Positions 17,250 through 26,908 are shown, counted from the stretch's first letter. The stretch is 29,054 nt of DNA from Zelonia costaricensis (GCA_030849075.1 JASAOO010003210.1:1-29054), one strand, 5' to 3'. A program made the numbers and translations. Notes: generated by a model from the letters alone, not told the origin.

Positions 17250-20200
17250 ATGGACTTCTCCTTTCCGAGCTTTACCCGCGCCAGCACCGACAACCTCGCC
17301 CTCACACAGCCCCCTCAGAAGTCGCTGCTGGAGCTGGTCATCGAGGCCAAGGGTCGGTTGGGGCTCGTGCCGCAGCGAGAGGCACCTGCACGCCACCCTG
17401 GCGCATCGTCTTCGAAGGCCGCGGCGTACGGTGGCTTCTCCGACAGCGACGAGGAGGGCGAGGACGGGGCGGAGGGCGGGGCGGCGGGTCGTGGCGATGC
17501 CGTGCTCACCACGCGCACCTCCTGGGTGCCCCCGACGCACCTGCTCGACTACTTCTTCTCGAGCGAGTTCCTCTCCGTCTTCCTGATGCTGCACGGCGTC
17601 ACCGCATCACGGCCCACTACCGCGCTTGTGCCGCCGCTGCTGTGCGTCAGGGATGCGCAGCTGCACCCGCAGGTAGCGCAGGGGCTGTGCGCGGCGCTGC
17701 GGGCGGCGTCGACGGCCGCCATCGCCGGACCGACCAGCGACGGCGGGCACGGCAGTGCACCGCTGCATCAGCGCAGCGGCTTCCACGGCGGGCGTGGTGG
17801 TGGCCGCGACTTTGGACGCGGAGGGGGCGGCCGGGGCGAGCGTGGTGGTGGTGGCGGCTGGGGCGGTGTTGCCGGGCCTGCCTACGCGGCGGCCATGCGG
17901 ATGCCTGACAGCTTCTCTGTCTTTCCGTTCAGCGCCGCATCGGGTGGACCGGAGGACGAACTCGGCGCTGGCGGAGTCCGCAGCGGACACGCACCCGACG
18001 CAGCGCCAGATGACGGCGAAGCTGCCGCCCGGACACTCCTGCGTGGGCTGCAGCAGATCGCGCTGCCGGCGCTGCTGCTGGGCGACCACGTGCTGATAAG
18101 CGGCCCACGCGGCATTGGCAAGCGCACCGCGGCGCTGCTCTCGGCCGGCACGAACGCGCTGGCGGCTGCTGCCGCTGCTGACGCTGCTGCTGCGGTGGCG
18201 GCAGAGGACGCGAGCGAGAGGGAGATGGACGACGGGAGGACGGCGCAGGCCGCAGACGCGGCGGAGGTCGGCGAGGCGGCCAAGCAGGAGCATCCCGACG
18301 CCAGCGCCGACGCGACGCCGTCGCCCGCTGGCGGGGCCCACGAGACGCTCATCAAGGCGGAGGTGAAGGGGGAGGAGGCGGGGGCAGAGCGGGCGCGTGC
18401 CGTGGACGCCGCCGCTACGGAGGGCGCTGAGGCCCCTTCCGCCGCTTTCACTTCTCCGACTTCCCCACCGCCCACACCACCACCGCGCGCGTTGTTTGTT
18501 CTTGCGAGCCACCCGGAGCTGCTCGCTGCCGCGCGTTGGCTCGCCACCGTCTTCGGCCCCGACGCGTTTGCCGCGTACACGTTCCGCAAGGACGACTGCG
18601 CCCTGCGGCCGCTGGAGGCCGAGGACGAGGCGCTGCTGCCGCCGTCAAGGCCTCCACCGTCAGCGCTGCCGCCGAAGCAGCTGCCCTTTGCATCAGCGCC
18701 GGTGTTGCCACCCGTCGCCGGCGACGCTGGCGGCTCGGCACCGCGATTCCTGATGCCGCCCAGCACGGCAGTCTTGCCGGTGTTCCAGACCCCGATGCCC
18801 CCGCCCCCGCCTGACGCGGCACCGCGGCGCTTCCTTCTCCCGCCTGCGCCCCCGGTCCTCACGGACGCCAGCAGCGCGGTGGACCCCACGGCGCCGCCGG
18901 TGCTCGAGGGGCGGGAAGGGGACGCGACGCCGTGCTCCGCTGGCGGGCCAGCGTTGGCGGAGCTGGCGGCGCTGGTGCAGGACGCCGCGCTGCCCTCGAC
19001 GGCGGCCGGCGTCGCAGTTGAAGGGATCGAGCGGAACGCCGAGGACGCGGCGGCGACAGAGTCGCGGAAGCGAAGTCGCCACGGCAGGGAGGGGTCTGAC
19101 AGCGACAGCGACGCGGACCGACGCGCGCGGCGGCGGCGGCGTGACGAGCGGACATCGGACCGCCATCACCGCAGCAGCGACCGCAGCCGTCACGGCCATC
19201 GCCGCGAGGAGGGCGGCAGCAGCCGCAGTCGCCATCGCAGCGACAAGAATCCGCGCGACGCCGACGAGAGTGCGCAGGTGGACGGCGGGCGCGGGTCCGG
19301 AGGCGGTGGTGCCACAACAAAGGAACAAGCCGACCGGGACGCAGCAGAGCGGCGTGCGCACCGCCGCACGCACGAGGGCCACCGCAGCACCAGCAGCCGA
19401 CACGACGACTCCCGTCACCACCGCACCAGCGGTCGCAGCAGCAGCAGCCGTGGCCACCGCCGTCACCACCACACCAGCAGCGGCAGCAGTCGGCATCGAT
19501 CGCACCGCCGTCGCAGCAGTGATGAGCGCCACGCACGGCACCGTAGTAGCCGTCACAGGAGCCGCTACAACGACGGCGACGACGACGACAGCGACAACTC
19601 GCGCTCGTCCTCCGCGGCCTCTTCGCCGCCTTCGTCGCGCGCGTCGTCGCGCCCGGCGCCCACCAGCGCCTCCGCCGCAGACCTCAACGCGGACACCGGC
19701 GCCGCTCTCACGTCGGTCCTGGGCGATGAGGTGGTGCCCCCGTCCGCGGAGGAGCTGCGTGCGCTGGCGCTGGACTCGCTGGGCGTGCTGCCGGACACGC
19801 CCGCTCGCGCAGACGGCGAGCCCGTCTTCTCCAGCACTGACGCGCACGCACAGACGGGCGCGGCGGACGCTGATGCCACTCGTGCTGTGGCCCTCGTTGG
19901 GAGTGCACCTGCCGCGACGTCATCGGTGCCTTCGGCGCCGGCGGTGCTGCGGCAGCGGGTCCCCATTTTGCTCGCGACGTACCACGCGCTGGAGACGGCG
20001 ATGGCGCTGGTGCAGGGCGAGGCCTCTGCGCTGCCCCCGCTCGAGCACGTTCGCGTCGCCCTGTTCGGCAACCTCGAGCGGGCGCTGATGCCGCCGCTCA
20101 AGGACGCCTTCCCGCACGCGTGGTGGCTCTCGCTGGTGAATGCCGTCGACGTGGAGTGCCAGTTCATCGTGACAGCCGATCGCAGCGCGGCGGAGGTGCG

Positions 20201-21035
20201 CGGCTTCCTCGACAGCACCGTGCTGCCCGACGCCGGGGAGCGGCTCGTGCACTTTGACCAGCGCGATGCGTCGGTCTGGGCCATGATGCACGTCGATGCA
20301 TCACCGGTGGCCGTGCAGGCACCAGCGCAAGGTGGTGAAGGTCGTGGCGATGCCGCGTCCGCGCGGGGCGGCGGCGGTGGCAGTGGCGGTGGTGGGCGGC
20401 CGCGGCTGTCGGGGATGGACATCGATGCCGCCAAGGTGGCGCACCTGTACTCGCTCATCGTCGACCACGCCTCGCTCCGTGGCGAGCGGCCGCGTGTCGT
20501 CGTCGTGTGCTCGGCGCGCCGCGAGCAGACGCTCGTGGCACAGCAGCTGCACGGCCTGATCAGCGATCAGCAGGAGGGCGGTAACGGCGCCGTGTTCCTG
20601 CGTGTGACGGAGAGCCCGGAGGTGTTTCGCGCAGCCGGTGCGGCGGTGCTGGTGGTGACGGACACGCAACTCGCGGACATGCGCGTGCTGCGCGACTTGC
20701 ACCAGTGCACGGAGGTGGACCTCATCCTGCACTTCTCGCTGCCGCGCCAGGTGATGCAGCAGCTGGACAAGTCTGTCGTCATCGACGTGCTGGCACACCG
20801 CGGCCGCTGCATTCTCGGGCACTCTAAGCCGTTCAGCGCGCGCCGCTGGTGGCGCACGACGGCTGCTGCGGCGGACGGCTCTGAGGCACCGGCCGGCGGC
20901 AGCGGCGTCGGCGGTGGGGCGGCCGAGTTCGCGCCGGCGAAGGTGATGTCGCTGCTCCTCCTGACGGAGTACAACATGAACGGCCGCGTCGGTGCGTGCG
21001 TGCTAGAGGCGCTGAGTGAGGTCAACGAGCCGTGA
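17250..21035 (+). CDS. Degenerate DEAD-box helicase-like protein with Gly/Arg-rich and Arg/Ser/His-rich regions
   Basis: A 1261-residue protein (start MDFSFPSF). Order of parts: N-terminal region with an acidic DSDEEGEDG patch; Gly/Arg-rich stretch at about 177-206, as in RNA-binding helicases; a Walker A-like GPRGIGKRT at 285-293 preceded by LLLGDHVLI; low-complexity acidic and Ala/Pro-rich sequence; a motif Ia-like PRALFVLASHPEL at 412-424; a long Pro-rich and then Arg/Ser/His/Asp-rich insertion (about 605-805); a motif Ib-like VPILLATYHAL at 904-914; a motif II position reading VALFGNLERAL (936-946), where DEAD is replaced by G940-N-L-E943; a motif III position TAD (975-977) instead of SAT; then a second RecA-like half with VVVVCSARRE (1083-1092), VLVVTD (1133-1138) and HRGR (1183-1186). 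The Walker A lysine K291 is kept, but the next residue is Arg, not Ser/Thr. ATP hydrolysis is doubtful. The motif order supports the family, which I infer by eye; a nuclear RNA-processing scaffold is a guess from the RS-like region. Confidence 0.8.
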   Translation: MDFSFPSFTRASTDNLALTQPPQKSLLELVIEAKGRLGLVPQREAPARHPGASSSKAAAYGGFSDSDEEGEDGAEGGAAGRGDAVLTTRTSWVPPTHLLDYFFSSEFLSVFLMLHGVTASRPTTALVPPLLCVRDAQLHPQVAQGLCAALRAASTAAIAGPTSDGGHGSAPLHQRSGFHGGRGGGRDFGRGGGGRGERGGGGGWGGVAGPAYAAAMRMPDSFSVFPFSAASGGPEDELGAGGVRSGHAPDAAPDDGEAAARTLLRGLQQIALPALLLGDHVLISGPRGIGKRTAALLSAGTNALAAAAAADAAAAVAAEDASEREMDDGRTAQAADAAEVGEAAKQEHPDASADATPSPAGGAHETLIKAEVKGEEAGAERARAVDAAATEGAEAPSAAFTSPTSPPPTPPPRALFVLASHPELLAAARWLATVFGPDAFAAYTFRKDDCALRPLEAEDEALLPPSRPPPSALPPKQLPFASAPVLPPVAGDAGGSAPRFLMPPSTAVLPVFQTPMPPPPPDAAPRRFLLPPAPPVLTDASSAVDPTAPPVLEGREGDATPCSAGGPALAELAALVQDAALPSTAAGVAVEGIERNAEDAAATESRKRSRHGREGSDSDSDADRRARRRRRDERTSDRHHRSSDRSRHGHRREEGGSSRSRHRSDKNPRDADESAQVDGGRGSGGGGATTKEQADRDAAERRAHRRTHEGHRSTSSRHDDSRHHRTSGRSSSSRGHRRHHHTSSGSSRHRSHRRRSSDERHARHRSSRHRSRYNDGDDDDSDNSRSSSAASSPPSSRASSRPAPTSASAADLNADTGAALTSVLGDEVVPPSAEELRALALDSLGVLPDTPARADGEPVFSSTDAHAQTGAADADATRAVALVGSAPAATSSVPSAPAVLRQRVPILLATYHALETAMALVQGEASALPPLEHVRVALFGNLERALMPPLKDAFPHAWWLSLVNAVDVECQFIVTADRSAAEVRGFLDSTVLPDAGERLVHFDQRDASVWAMMHVDASPVAVQAPAQGGEGRGDAASARGGGGGSGGGGRPRLSGMDIDAAKVAHLYSLIVDHASLRGERPRVVVVCSARREQTLVAQQLHGLISDQQEGGNGAVFLRVTESPEVFRAAGAAVLVVTDTQLADMRVLRDLHQCTEVDLILHFSLPRQVMQQLDKSVVIDVLAHRGRCILGHSKPFSARRWWRTTAAAADGSEAPAGGSGVGGGAAEFAPAKVMSLLLLTEYNMNGRVGACVLEALSEVNEP
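19062..19664 (+). repeat. Region coding Arg/Ser/His-rich low-complexity segment
   Basis: This part of the helicase-like gene codes for residues about 605-805, dominated by Arg, Ser, His, Asp and Gly with many SR, RS, SRH and HRR steps. The DNA is correspondingly made of short imperfect CGC/CAC/AGC repeats, which is why long open frames appear in other frames and on the other strand here. Confidence 0.85.
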
Positions 21036-21292
21036 TGCCTCACGCGAGGTGAGGGAGGAGGACCAGGGCGGTTGTGGTTCGTGACGATCACAACCGGTGT
21101 AATCGCTGTGTGTTTGTGCGTGTGCGGGCGTGTAAGTGTGTTTGTGTGTGTGTGTGTGTGGGTGTGCAGGTACTCTCTCACGTGCGAGGGCCACACTGTG
21201 GCATGCGCGTTTCGTCAAGAGCGCCTCTGGTCAATCGAGCGAAGAAGAAGAGAAGGAAGAAGAAGCCGGAATGCGGAAAGGCACGTACGAGT

Positions 21293-21315
21293 GGGGGGAT
21301 GGGGGGGGTCGTGGG
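21293..21315 (+). promoter_or_regulatory. G-quadruplex candidate downstream of helicase-like gene
   Basis: Runs of 6, 8 and 3 G's on the sense strand, with a long run that could supply two quartet strands. Confidence 0.4.
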
Positions 21316-21732
21316 TGGTCCGTGGGACTGCCGTGAAGCGGCGCGTTGCCTCCTCCCCTCTTCATCAGCGCATCCTCTTTGCACACAAGTGGGCCGTGCG
21401 TACCACTTGGCAGAGCGAAGGAAGGGTCCGCACAGGGAGAAGAAGAAGAAAAAGGATGACGCGGTCGCACGGGGAAGTGCCGCCTCCGAGTTGCTGAGCT
21501 TCACGGCTGCCGCGCTCGTGGCGCCGGCGTGCAACGTGGAACGCACGTGGCAGACGCCACTTTTACTCCCCCCTTGACGGCGGCGTGCGCATGCTGCTGC
21601 TGCGCATCTCTTGTCGAGTTTGTAGCCCCCTACACTTCTCTCTTTCCTTCTCGTATCGTGACAATGCACCTGCCTGAACGTTCTGTGTGGATGGGGGGGG
21701 GTGCGTACATACACACTCAGTAAGGGCACGCC

Positions 21733-21733
<1 letters not shown>

Positions 21734-21767
<34 letters not shown>
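21734..21767. repeat. (CA)n microsatellite
   Basis: An uninterrupted AC run of about 17 units shortly before the low-complexity protein gene. Confidence 0.95.
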
Positions 21768-21768
<1 letters not shown>

Positions 21769-21969
21769 GCCGCGTGCCTCGATCACGTTTGCGTCAGAGA
21801 TAGACGAGGCGCTCACACGCGGAGGCGAGGGCACAGGTGCACCGGCGTGCGCTGACGGACAGAGGTGCCCCATCTGCCCCAATCCCACCGCGTCTTCCAC
21901 TTCGCCGTTCACCGCCTGTCGGCGCAGCGTTGACTCGCGTTAACCTGGCCTCCTCCCACACGCTCGAGG

Positions 21970-24255
21970 ATGGAGCTCCCGGCTGCCCTCTACACGCAGC
22001 TGCAGTACGTGCCGTGGGTTGAAGTAGAGACGGTGATGGTGGTGGCGGCGGCCACGCCGACCGGCCCGGCCGCAGCAGCAGCAGCGTGCACCCCTCATGA
22101 CGATGGACTTGCGCAGGCTGTGGCGCCGCCTGTCTCGTCCCATGCGAAATCGAAACCTCAAGACCCATGGGGCCCTTGCGGCAGCAACAACGATGCTAGT
22201 GCTGGCCGTCAGCGCGCGAGCACCGGAGGCAGGAGCAGCGCACTCTTTCCCTCCTCTGACGTCACTCACGTGAGCGGTTCATCACCTGCGCGTGCGGGAT
22301 GTGAAGCGCCGCGGAGGCCCTCCTCCAACGCCACCGCTGCCCCGTCCTCCACGGCTGCTGGGTGCCACCGCGCCCGTGCAGTGGCAGCAGAAGTGTGTGA
22401 CGAGGCGCCGGCGCCTCCACCGATGCGCGCTGCGCCCGCCGGAGGATCGCGTCGCGCCAAGCGCCGGCGCGGTGACTCGGACACTGAGGATGACGCTGAC
22501 GATGCGCGAGGCGTCGTGGCCGGCAACGGAAGCGACGCGCGAGGTGCGCTGACTGGACCGCACCATGGAGCACAGCCTGCAGCTTCACCCCCGGCGACGT
22601 CGAGTAGTGCGGCGGAGAGTTGGAGCACCGACCGCAGCCGCCGCAGCGGCGGGGGTGCCGTACGTGATGGTGCGCTGGGGGATGAAAGAGCACCCCCTCT
22701 GCCCTCCTCCACCCCACCGCCTCCACTGTCCTTCCCTTCAACCGTGTTTGCCAAGGTCGTTGGTGACGCAGTCGCTGGGGTCGGGCTTCTCCTCTGGGAC
22801 GGCGACGACGCGCTGTGGTGGGGCGCGCACACCGCCCCTGCCCTCGAGTCCATGCTGCGTGCGGCACTGCCCGCCGTCCAGGCGCTGTCCATCGCGGAGG
22901 TCCTCGCTCGCTTCCGACATGCCGCCCGGCTGTCCGATGCGGCAGCGGGTGGCATCCACCTCCACAACCCCAGCGGCAGCAGCAGCGGCAGCTGCAGCGC
23001 TCCTGCGGTGTCGGGTCGGTCCTCTTCCGTAGACCGGTTGCGCGTGGAGGTGCGCTGCGACGAAGCAGTGCCGGCGCTCTGCGGCGCCTTCGAGCTGCAT
23101 TGGGAGGTGTTCGCGGGTTATGTGCTGCCGACGCAGCTCCGCATCGACTGTGTCGCCATTGCAGAGGATCATGACGGCGTGGTCACAGCGCGGCCCGCAC
23201 GCGGTGAGAGCGGGGCGCCGTCGACGACAGGCGACGTGTGTGTGATCAGCAAAGCCCAGGCCCGGCACGCGCTGCTGCTGGCGCCGTACCAGGCTCTCTC
23301 GCTCATCCTCGCCGAGGCACTTATCGTGGCGTGCGAGGAGCGGGGCGGAGACGCGGTGGGTTGGCTGCATGAGCGGCTGCGCCGCCGCTACGCACAGACC
23401 TACGCCACCGTGCACGCAGAGGGGACGCGCGGCGGGGATGCCGCCGGCCTCTCACGGTCACCCACGCCATCCACCACGGCGACCGGTGGCCTGGCGGCGC
23501 TGGGGGAGCGGGCGGAGTGGTGTGCGCTGCAGCAGGCCGCCGCCGCTCGCGTGATGCGCGGCTCTGTGCGCCTGCCCCCGCTGCTGGCCCCGCTGCAGTC
23601 CCTCATCACCGACGCGCAGACCTTCGCTGCCGGGCTTTCCTTTGCGCTGCTGGGCGACGCGGCGGTGCGCGATGCCGCGGCCCTCGCCGAGGCGAGTGCG
23701 GCAGCGCCGGGCACATCGGCGAAGCTGCGCGCGGGCGGTGCCGGTGATGCAGAGCAGAATGCCGCCGCGTCGAGGTCCGTGTCCGCACCGCAACCTGGCA
23801 GTGAGCAGGTCGTGGCAGCTGTGTCTCTCGGTAGTCGGCACGCTCCCCGCTGCAGCCGCAGCGGTGGTGCACGGCGACCCACCACGAACGCTTCGGCAGC
23901 TGCACTAGCGCGCAGCTCCATCTCCCCAAGCACAACTGTGGTCGGCAACAGCGGGGGTGCAACCTCGAGTCATCGCAGCCCCGCCACGACCACGACCGCG
24001 ACCACCGCGACTGCCTCGTCAGCCGCTGATCTTGAAAGTGGCTTATCCCCTCTTCCTGTTACGGCCACGGCGTCTGACGCGTGCGGTCCTCCTTCGTCCC
24101 TCTCCGTCCCGGCAACGTCTCCAGCCCCCTCTGCCAGAGTAGCCGTTCCAGAGGACAGCAGCAACAGCACCACCACCACCACCACCACGACCGCGGCGGC
24201 GGCCGCCAGCACATCGACGACACGTCTCAAGGCAGTTCGAAGACTCTTCATGTGA
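21970..24255 (+). CDS. Unrecognised protein with low-complexity regions
   Basis: A 761-residue protein (start MELPAALYTQ) that I do not recognise. The first 250 residues are mostly disordered Ala/Ser/Pro/Gly sequence with basic and acidic patches (RRAKRRRGDSDTEDDADDA). More ordered sequence begins at about residue 253 (LSFPSTVFAKVVGDAV, LLLWDGDDALWWG), with further ordered parts containing FELHWEVFAGYVLP, LLLAPYQALSLILAEALIVACEE and WLHERLRRRYAQTY, separated by Ser/Gly linkers. The last 150 residues are again Ser/Thr/Ala-rich, with a run of Thr followed by Ala, and end in a basic RLKAVRRLFM. No signal peptide, clear membrane helix or catalytic motif is seen. The long frame, the conserved-looking hydrophobic core segments and the position on the + strand after a spacer of usual size support a real gene. 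Basic patches might mark nuclear import. Confidence 0.75.
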   Translation: MELPAALYTQLQYVPWVEVETVMVVAAATPTGPAAAAAACTPHDDGLAQAVAPPVSSHAKSKPQDPWGPCGSNNDASAGRQRASTGGRSSALFPSSDVTHVSGSSPARAGCEAPRRPSSNATAAPSSTAAGCHRARAVAAEVCDEAPAPPPMRAAPAGGSRRAKRRRGDSDTEDDADDARGVVAGNGSDARGALTGPHHGAQPAASPPATSSSAAESWSTDRSRRSGGGAVRDGALGDERAPPLPSSTPPPPLSFPSTVFAKVVGDAVAGVGLLLWDGDDALWWGAHTAPALESMLRAALPAVQALSIAEVLARFRHAARLSDAAAGGIHLHNPSGSSSGSCSAPAVSGRSSSVDRLRVEVRCDEAVPALCGAFELHWEVFAGYVLPTQLRIDCVAIAEDHDGVVTARPARGESGAPSTTGDVCVISKAQARHALLLAPYQALSLILAEALIVACEERGGDAVGWLHERLRRRYAQTYATVHAEGTRGGDAAGLSRSPTPSTTATGGLAALGERAEWCALQQAAAARVMRGSVRLPPLLAPLQSLITDAQTFAAGLSFALLGDAAVRDAAALAEASAAAPGTSAKLRAGGAGDAEQNAAASRSVSAPQPGSEQVVAAVSLGSRHAPRCSRSGGARRPTTNASAAALARSSISPSTTVVGNSGGATSSHRSPATTTTATTATASSAADLESGLSPLPVTATASDACGPPSSLSVPATSPAPSARVAVPEDSSNSTTTTTTTTAAAAASTSTTRLKAVRRLFM

Positions 24256-24286
24256 CACACCACAACGGGGGCCATTCGTGTGCATG

Positions 24287-24310
24287 CGTGTGTGTGTGTG
24301 TGTGTGTGTG
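24287..24310. repeat. (GT)n microsatellite
   Basis: A GT run of about 12 units starting some 30 bases after the stop codon of the low-complexity protein gene. Confidence 0.9.
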
Positions 24311-24964
24311 TTCGATTGTTTGAGCTTGGCACGCCGCTTCTCGTTTCCTGCTCCTCTCCATTCGCCCGTGGGTATCGCCACTTGGCGGGTCAGCGCCGGT
24401 GCGAAGCGACAGGTGCCACAGGTGGTCGGCAAGAAGGAAAGAACAAAGCATATGAACACCCCGCATACACAGTACAGTAGGTGAGGCTTGAAACTCGGAC
24501 ACATCGTTCGCGTATCGTGTCCTGACACGCACGCACGTTTTCTTCACGACTGGAAAGCGGTGCCGCGGTGCACAGCTGAAGCGTCTTCGGGTACGTCGAT
24601 GCGGTACCGAGAGAGAGAGAGAGCGGCGTGACGCGTCCCCCCTTTCAGCGCCAGACTTTCTTCCGTGGCCACCGGCCTTTACGCAGATGTGTGTGTGTGT
24701 GTGTCACCTTCCCCTTCGCGTGCATGCCGTCTCTCTCTCTCTTCCGGCACACCTTCCTGCTCCACGTCCACGGTTCACCGTCGCACGCGGGTTTGCTACT
24801 ACCCCACCGGCGCCTCACGTCTACCGTTCCATCCACACACCGAGTACCGCCTCCTGTTTGCCTCATACCCCTCCTCCCCCGTCTCCGCCATCTCCTCGTC
24901 TTCCTCATACCTGACAGCTCCTTCGTTCTCCGTCGCCCTCCCTTTCGTCCCCCCCACACACACA

Positions 24965-25830
24965 CGCGTACGACGGATTGCAAGCACTGCGCCAAGATCA
25001 ACCATTTAGTCGACCATGGTACCAGAGAGCTGACGGAAGTGAAACGTGGGGTTTGAGGAGCGCCAACCGTCCTCGGAAACGCGTCCTCACAGAAGCCAGT
25101 GGTCATCGACAAAAACCCATCCCTCGTACGCTGATGCTGATGAACCCCGTCAACGCGGCTCCTCCGAACCCCACTCGTCAATCCCTACCCCATTACCAGG
25201 ATTCACAACGGATACGTTGACGCCCTCCCACCCACGCACCTTCACATTTCCCCCTTTTTTAGGGTTCCCACCCACCACCCCCATCTCTCGCGGAGAAGCG
25301 CACCTCTTGGTAAAGAGCTTGTCGAAGAAGGGGAGGGGGTGGCCATCCCCTCGTCATCATCTCTTGTCAGACACCTTGGTAGCTTCCTTCTGTGTTCAAG
25401 AACCCCCGGCGCATCAACGGCGAAGTGTCAAGGAGAACCGTGAGAGTCGGTGACAAGAGATATGATCTACCCACCTGGGCCCGAGAGCCATGGTGGCTTG
25501 AGGACGAAACAAGGCGCCTCACAAGGACCATCACGTGCCTCACGCGAAGACTCCCGCTCTGGGACAGAATCCTGGTGTGGTACATCGGAAGGCCTAACGG
25601 TCTTGATTGTTTTTCCAGCTCAATTTTGTCAAGCACTCCATCACTCCCTTCTCACACAATACCTTCGAATCACATAGCAGCGAACCGTGTGTTTTCTCCC
25701 CTTCACTTTCTCTCGGCCTTTTCTCTCTGCGCGAGGGAAACACAGCACCCAAAGCGGAAAAGAAACCCACCCGCCTGCACCTTATTTTGTGTCCTTTTAC
25801 AATGTCGTTGAATGTGGCAAAAAAAAAAAA
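24965..25830. other. Possible retroposon relic ending in poly(A) (weak)
   Basis: This is a stretch of non-repetitive sequence with broken coding-like frames and a ten-base A-run at its end (25820-25829), in a spacer longer than its neighbours. Leishmania 3' UTRs often contain short degenerate retroposons (SIDERs) that end in poly(A). I do not recognise the SIDER signature here and see no target-site duplication, so this is only a candidate. Confidence 0.2.
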
Positions 25831-25960
25831 CCAAACTCACGAGCAAACCGTGTTTGAATTGTACGTTGTTGTATGTTTTTTCTTTCTTTCTGGGCTTGTG
25901 TCCTTCAGAAAAGGAAGCCCCTTAACTATCAAAACGAACAGCAACAATAATCAACTTACT

Positions 25961-25975
25961 GGGTGGGTGGGCGGG
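25961..25975 (+). promoter_or_regulatory. Short-loop G-quadruplex motif
   Basis: Four runs of exactly three G's are separated by single bases (T, T, C), the canonical most stable loop pattern, on the sense strand. A further G-rich patch (runs of 3, 8 and 4) follows at 26011-26028. Confidence 0.7.
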
Positions 25976-26829
25976 ACAAACGAGATAGAAGGCAGCCGAA
26001 GCTGGCGCCTGGGCGGGGGGGGCAGGGGACGTTTACTCTATTGGTGTGTCCAAGGCGAGGGAGGCGTCAATGCCCAGATGACGATGAGGGAAGGAGGTGA
26101 GGAGGATTGGGCGACACAGTCATTCATGTCCAGTGCATCTAATCTTGTGAAGTGGTCGAAGGACCCGGTAAGCCGTACCACAACATGGATGGTGCCGATC
26201 GCATGATGACCTCTAACCCTCTTCTTCGCCTTCTTTACCCGCTCAAACTGGTACAGCTGGGCGTTGAATCCCGAAGAACGAAGGAGGAAAAGAGAAAATG
26301 CGGTACACGCGTATGAAAATAAAGAAAACAAAAAACGAGAAAAGCTGCTTTCATAAAACAACAACAAAAAATGATTGTAAGGTAAAAATGGCAGTGCGAG
26401 TGGCACCGGAAATCAAATTCTCAAGTAAAGGAAAGGAGCTAAAACACGCATCGTGCTTCTTCTGCGGGTGGGTGGGGGATAGGAAGGCAAACGCTGGCTG
26501 ATCGCTTGAGAGACGAGGGCCTCTTATGCGTCACCAGTGGAACACGACATGAGACGAGATGAGAGCATAGCAGAGGAAGAGCAGTTGACTTGCTGTCATC
26601 CATGGATCGAGTTAGGGCTCGTACGACGCTGGCTCAGCCTTCACAAGCTACACCTGCGGTGAGGTGTTGCCCTGCCGTGTAACCCCCAAGCGGAAACAGA
26701 AGGGATACTTGATCCTGTTTAGATAATATGGTCTTCACCCTCACGTATGTGCAGTGAACTCCAGCTCGCTGATACACTCGCCTTCTCGACACGCGAATAC
26801 TACACACAGTCGCGCTTTACCCGCTACTA

Positions 26830-26852
26830 ACACACACACACACACACACACA
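26830..26852. repeat. (CA)n microsatellite
   Basis: About 11 AC units in the presumed 5' flank of the amastin-like gene. Confidence 0.9.
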
Positions 26853-26908
26853 AACACACGCACATCCATCGACCCCTGTACATCCATCACACACGCCCAA
26901 CCAGATTT

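Larger units (their letters stand above)
21036..21969 (+). other. Spacer between helicase-like gene and low-complexity protein gene
   Basis: About 0.93 kb without a gene. It includes GT-rich sequence at about 21105-21165, A/G-rich sequence around 21240-21270 and 21439-21458, a G-rich block at 21293-21315, and a long CA run at 21734-21767. A modest pyrimidine-rich stretch (about 21887-21920) with AG at 21926-21927 could be the acceptor of the next gene. Confidence 0.65.

Noticed and set aside
18693..19847. Minus-strand 384-codon frame and + strand frame 19018-20088 over the RS-rich region
   Set aside because: They arise from CGC/CAC/AGC repeats read in other frames (Ala/Thr/Val/Arg only); the surrounding + frame is continuous with helicase-like motifs on both sides.
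24985..25640. Possible protein gene in frames 24978-25220 and 25392-25811
   Set aside because: The frames are broken, have no recognisable domain and lie in a long spacer; kept only as a weak retroposon-relic candidate.
26600..26760. Possible retroposon promoter (Pr77-like) around GCTGGCTCAGCC, or a tRNA-like sequence
   Set aside because: Only about ten bases resemble what I recall of the Pr77 start, the rest does not follow, and no cloverleaf or A/B box pair could be drawn.
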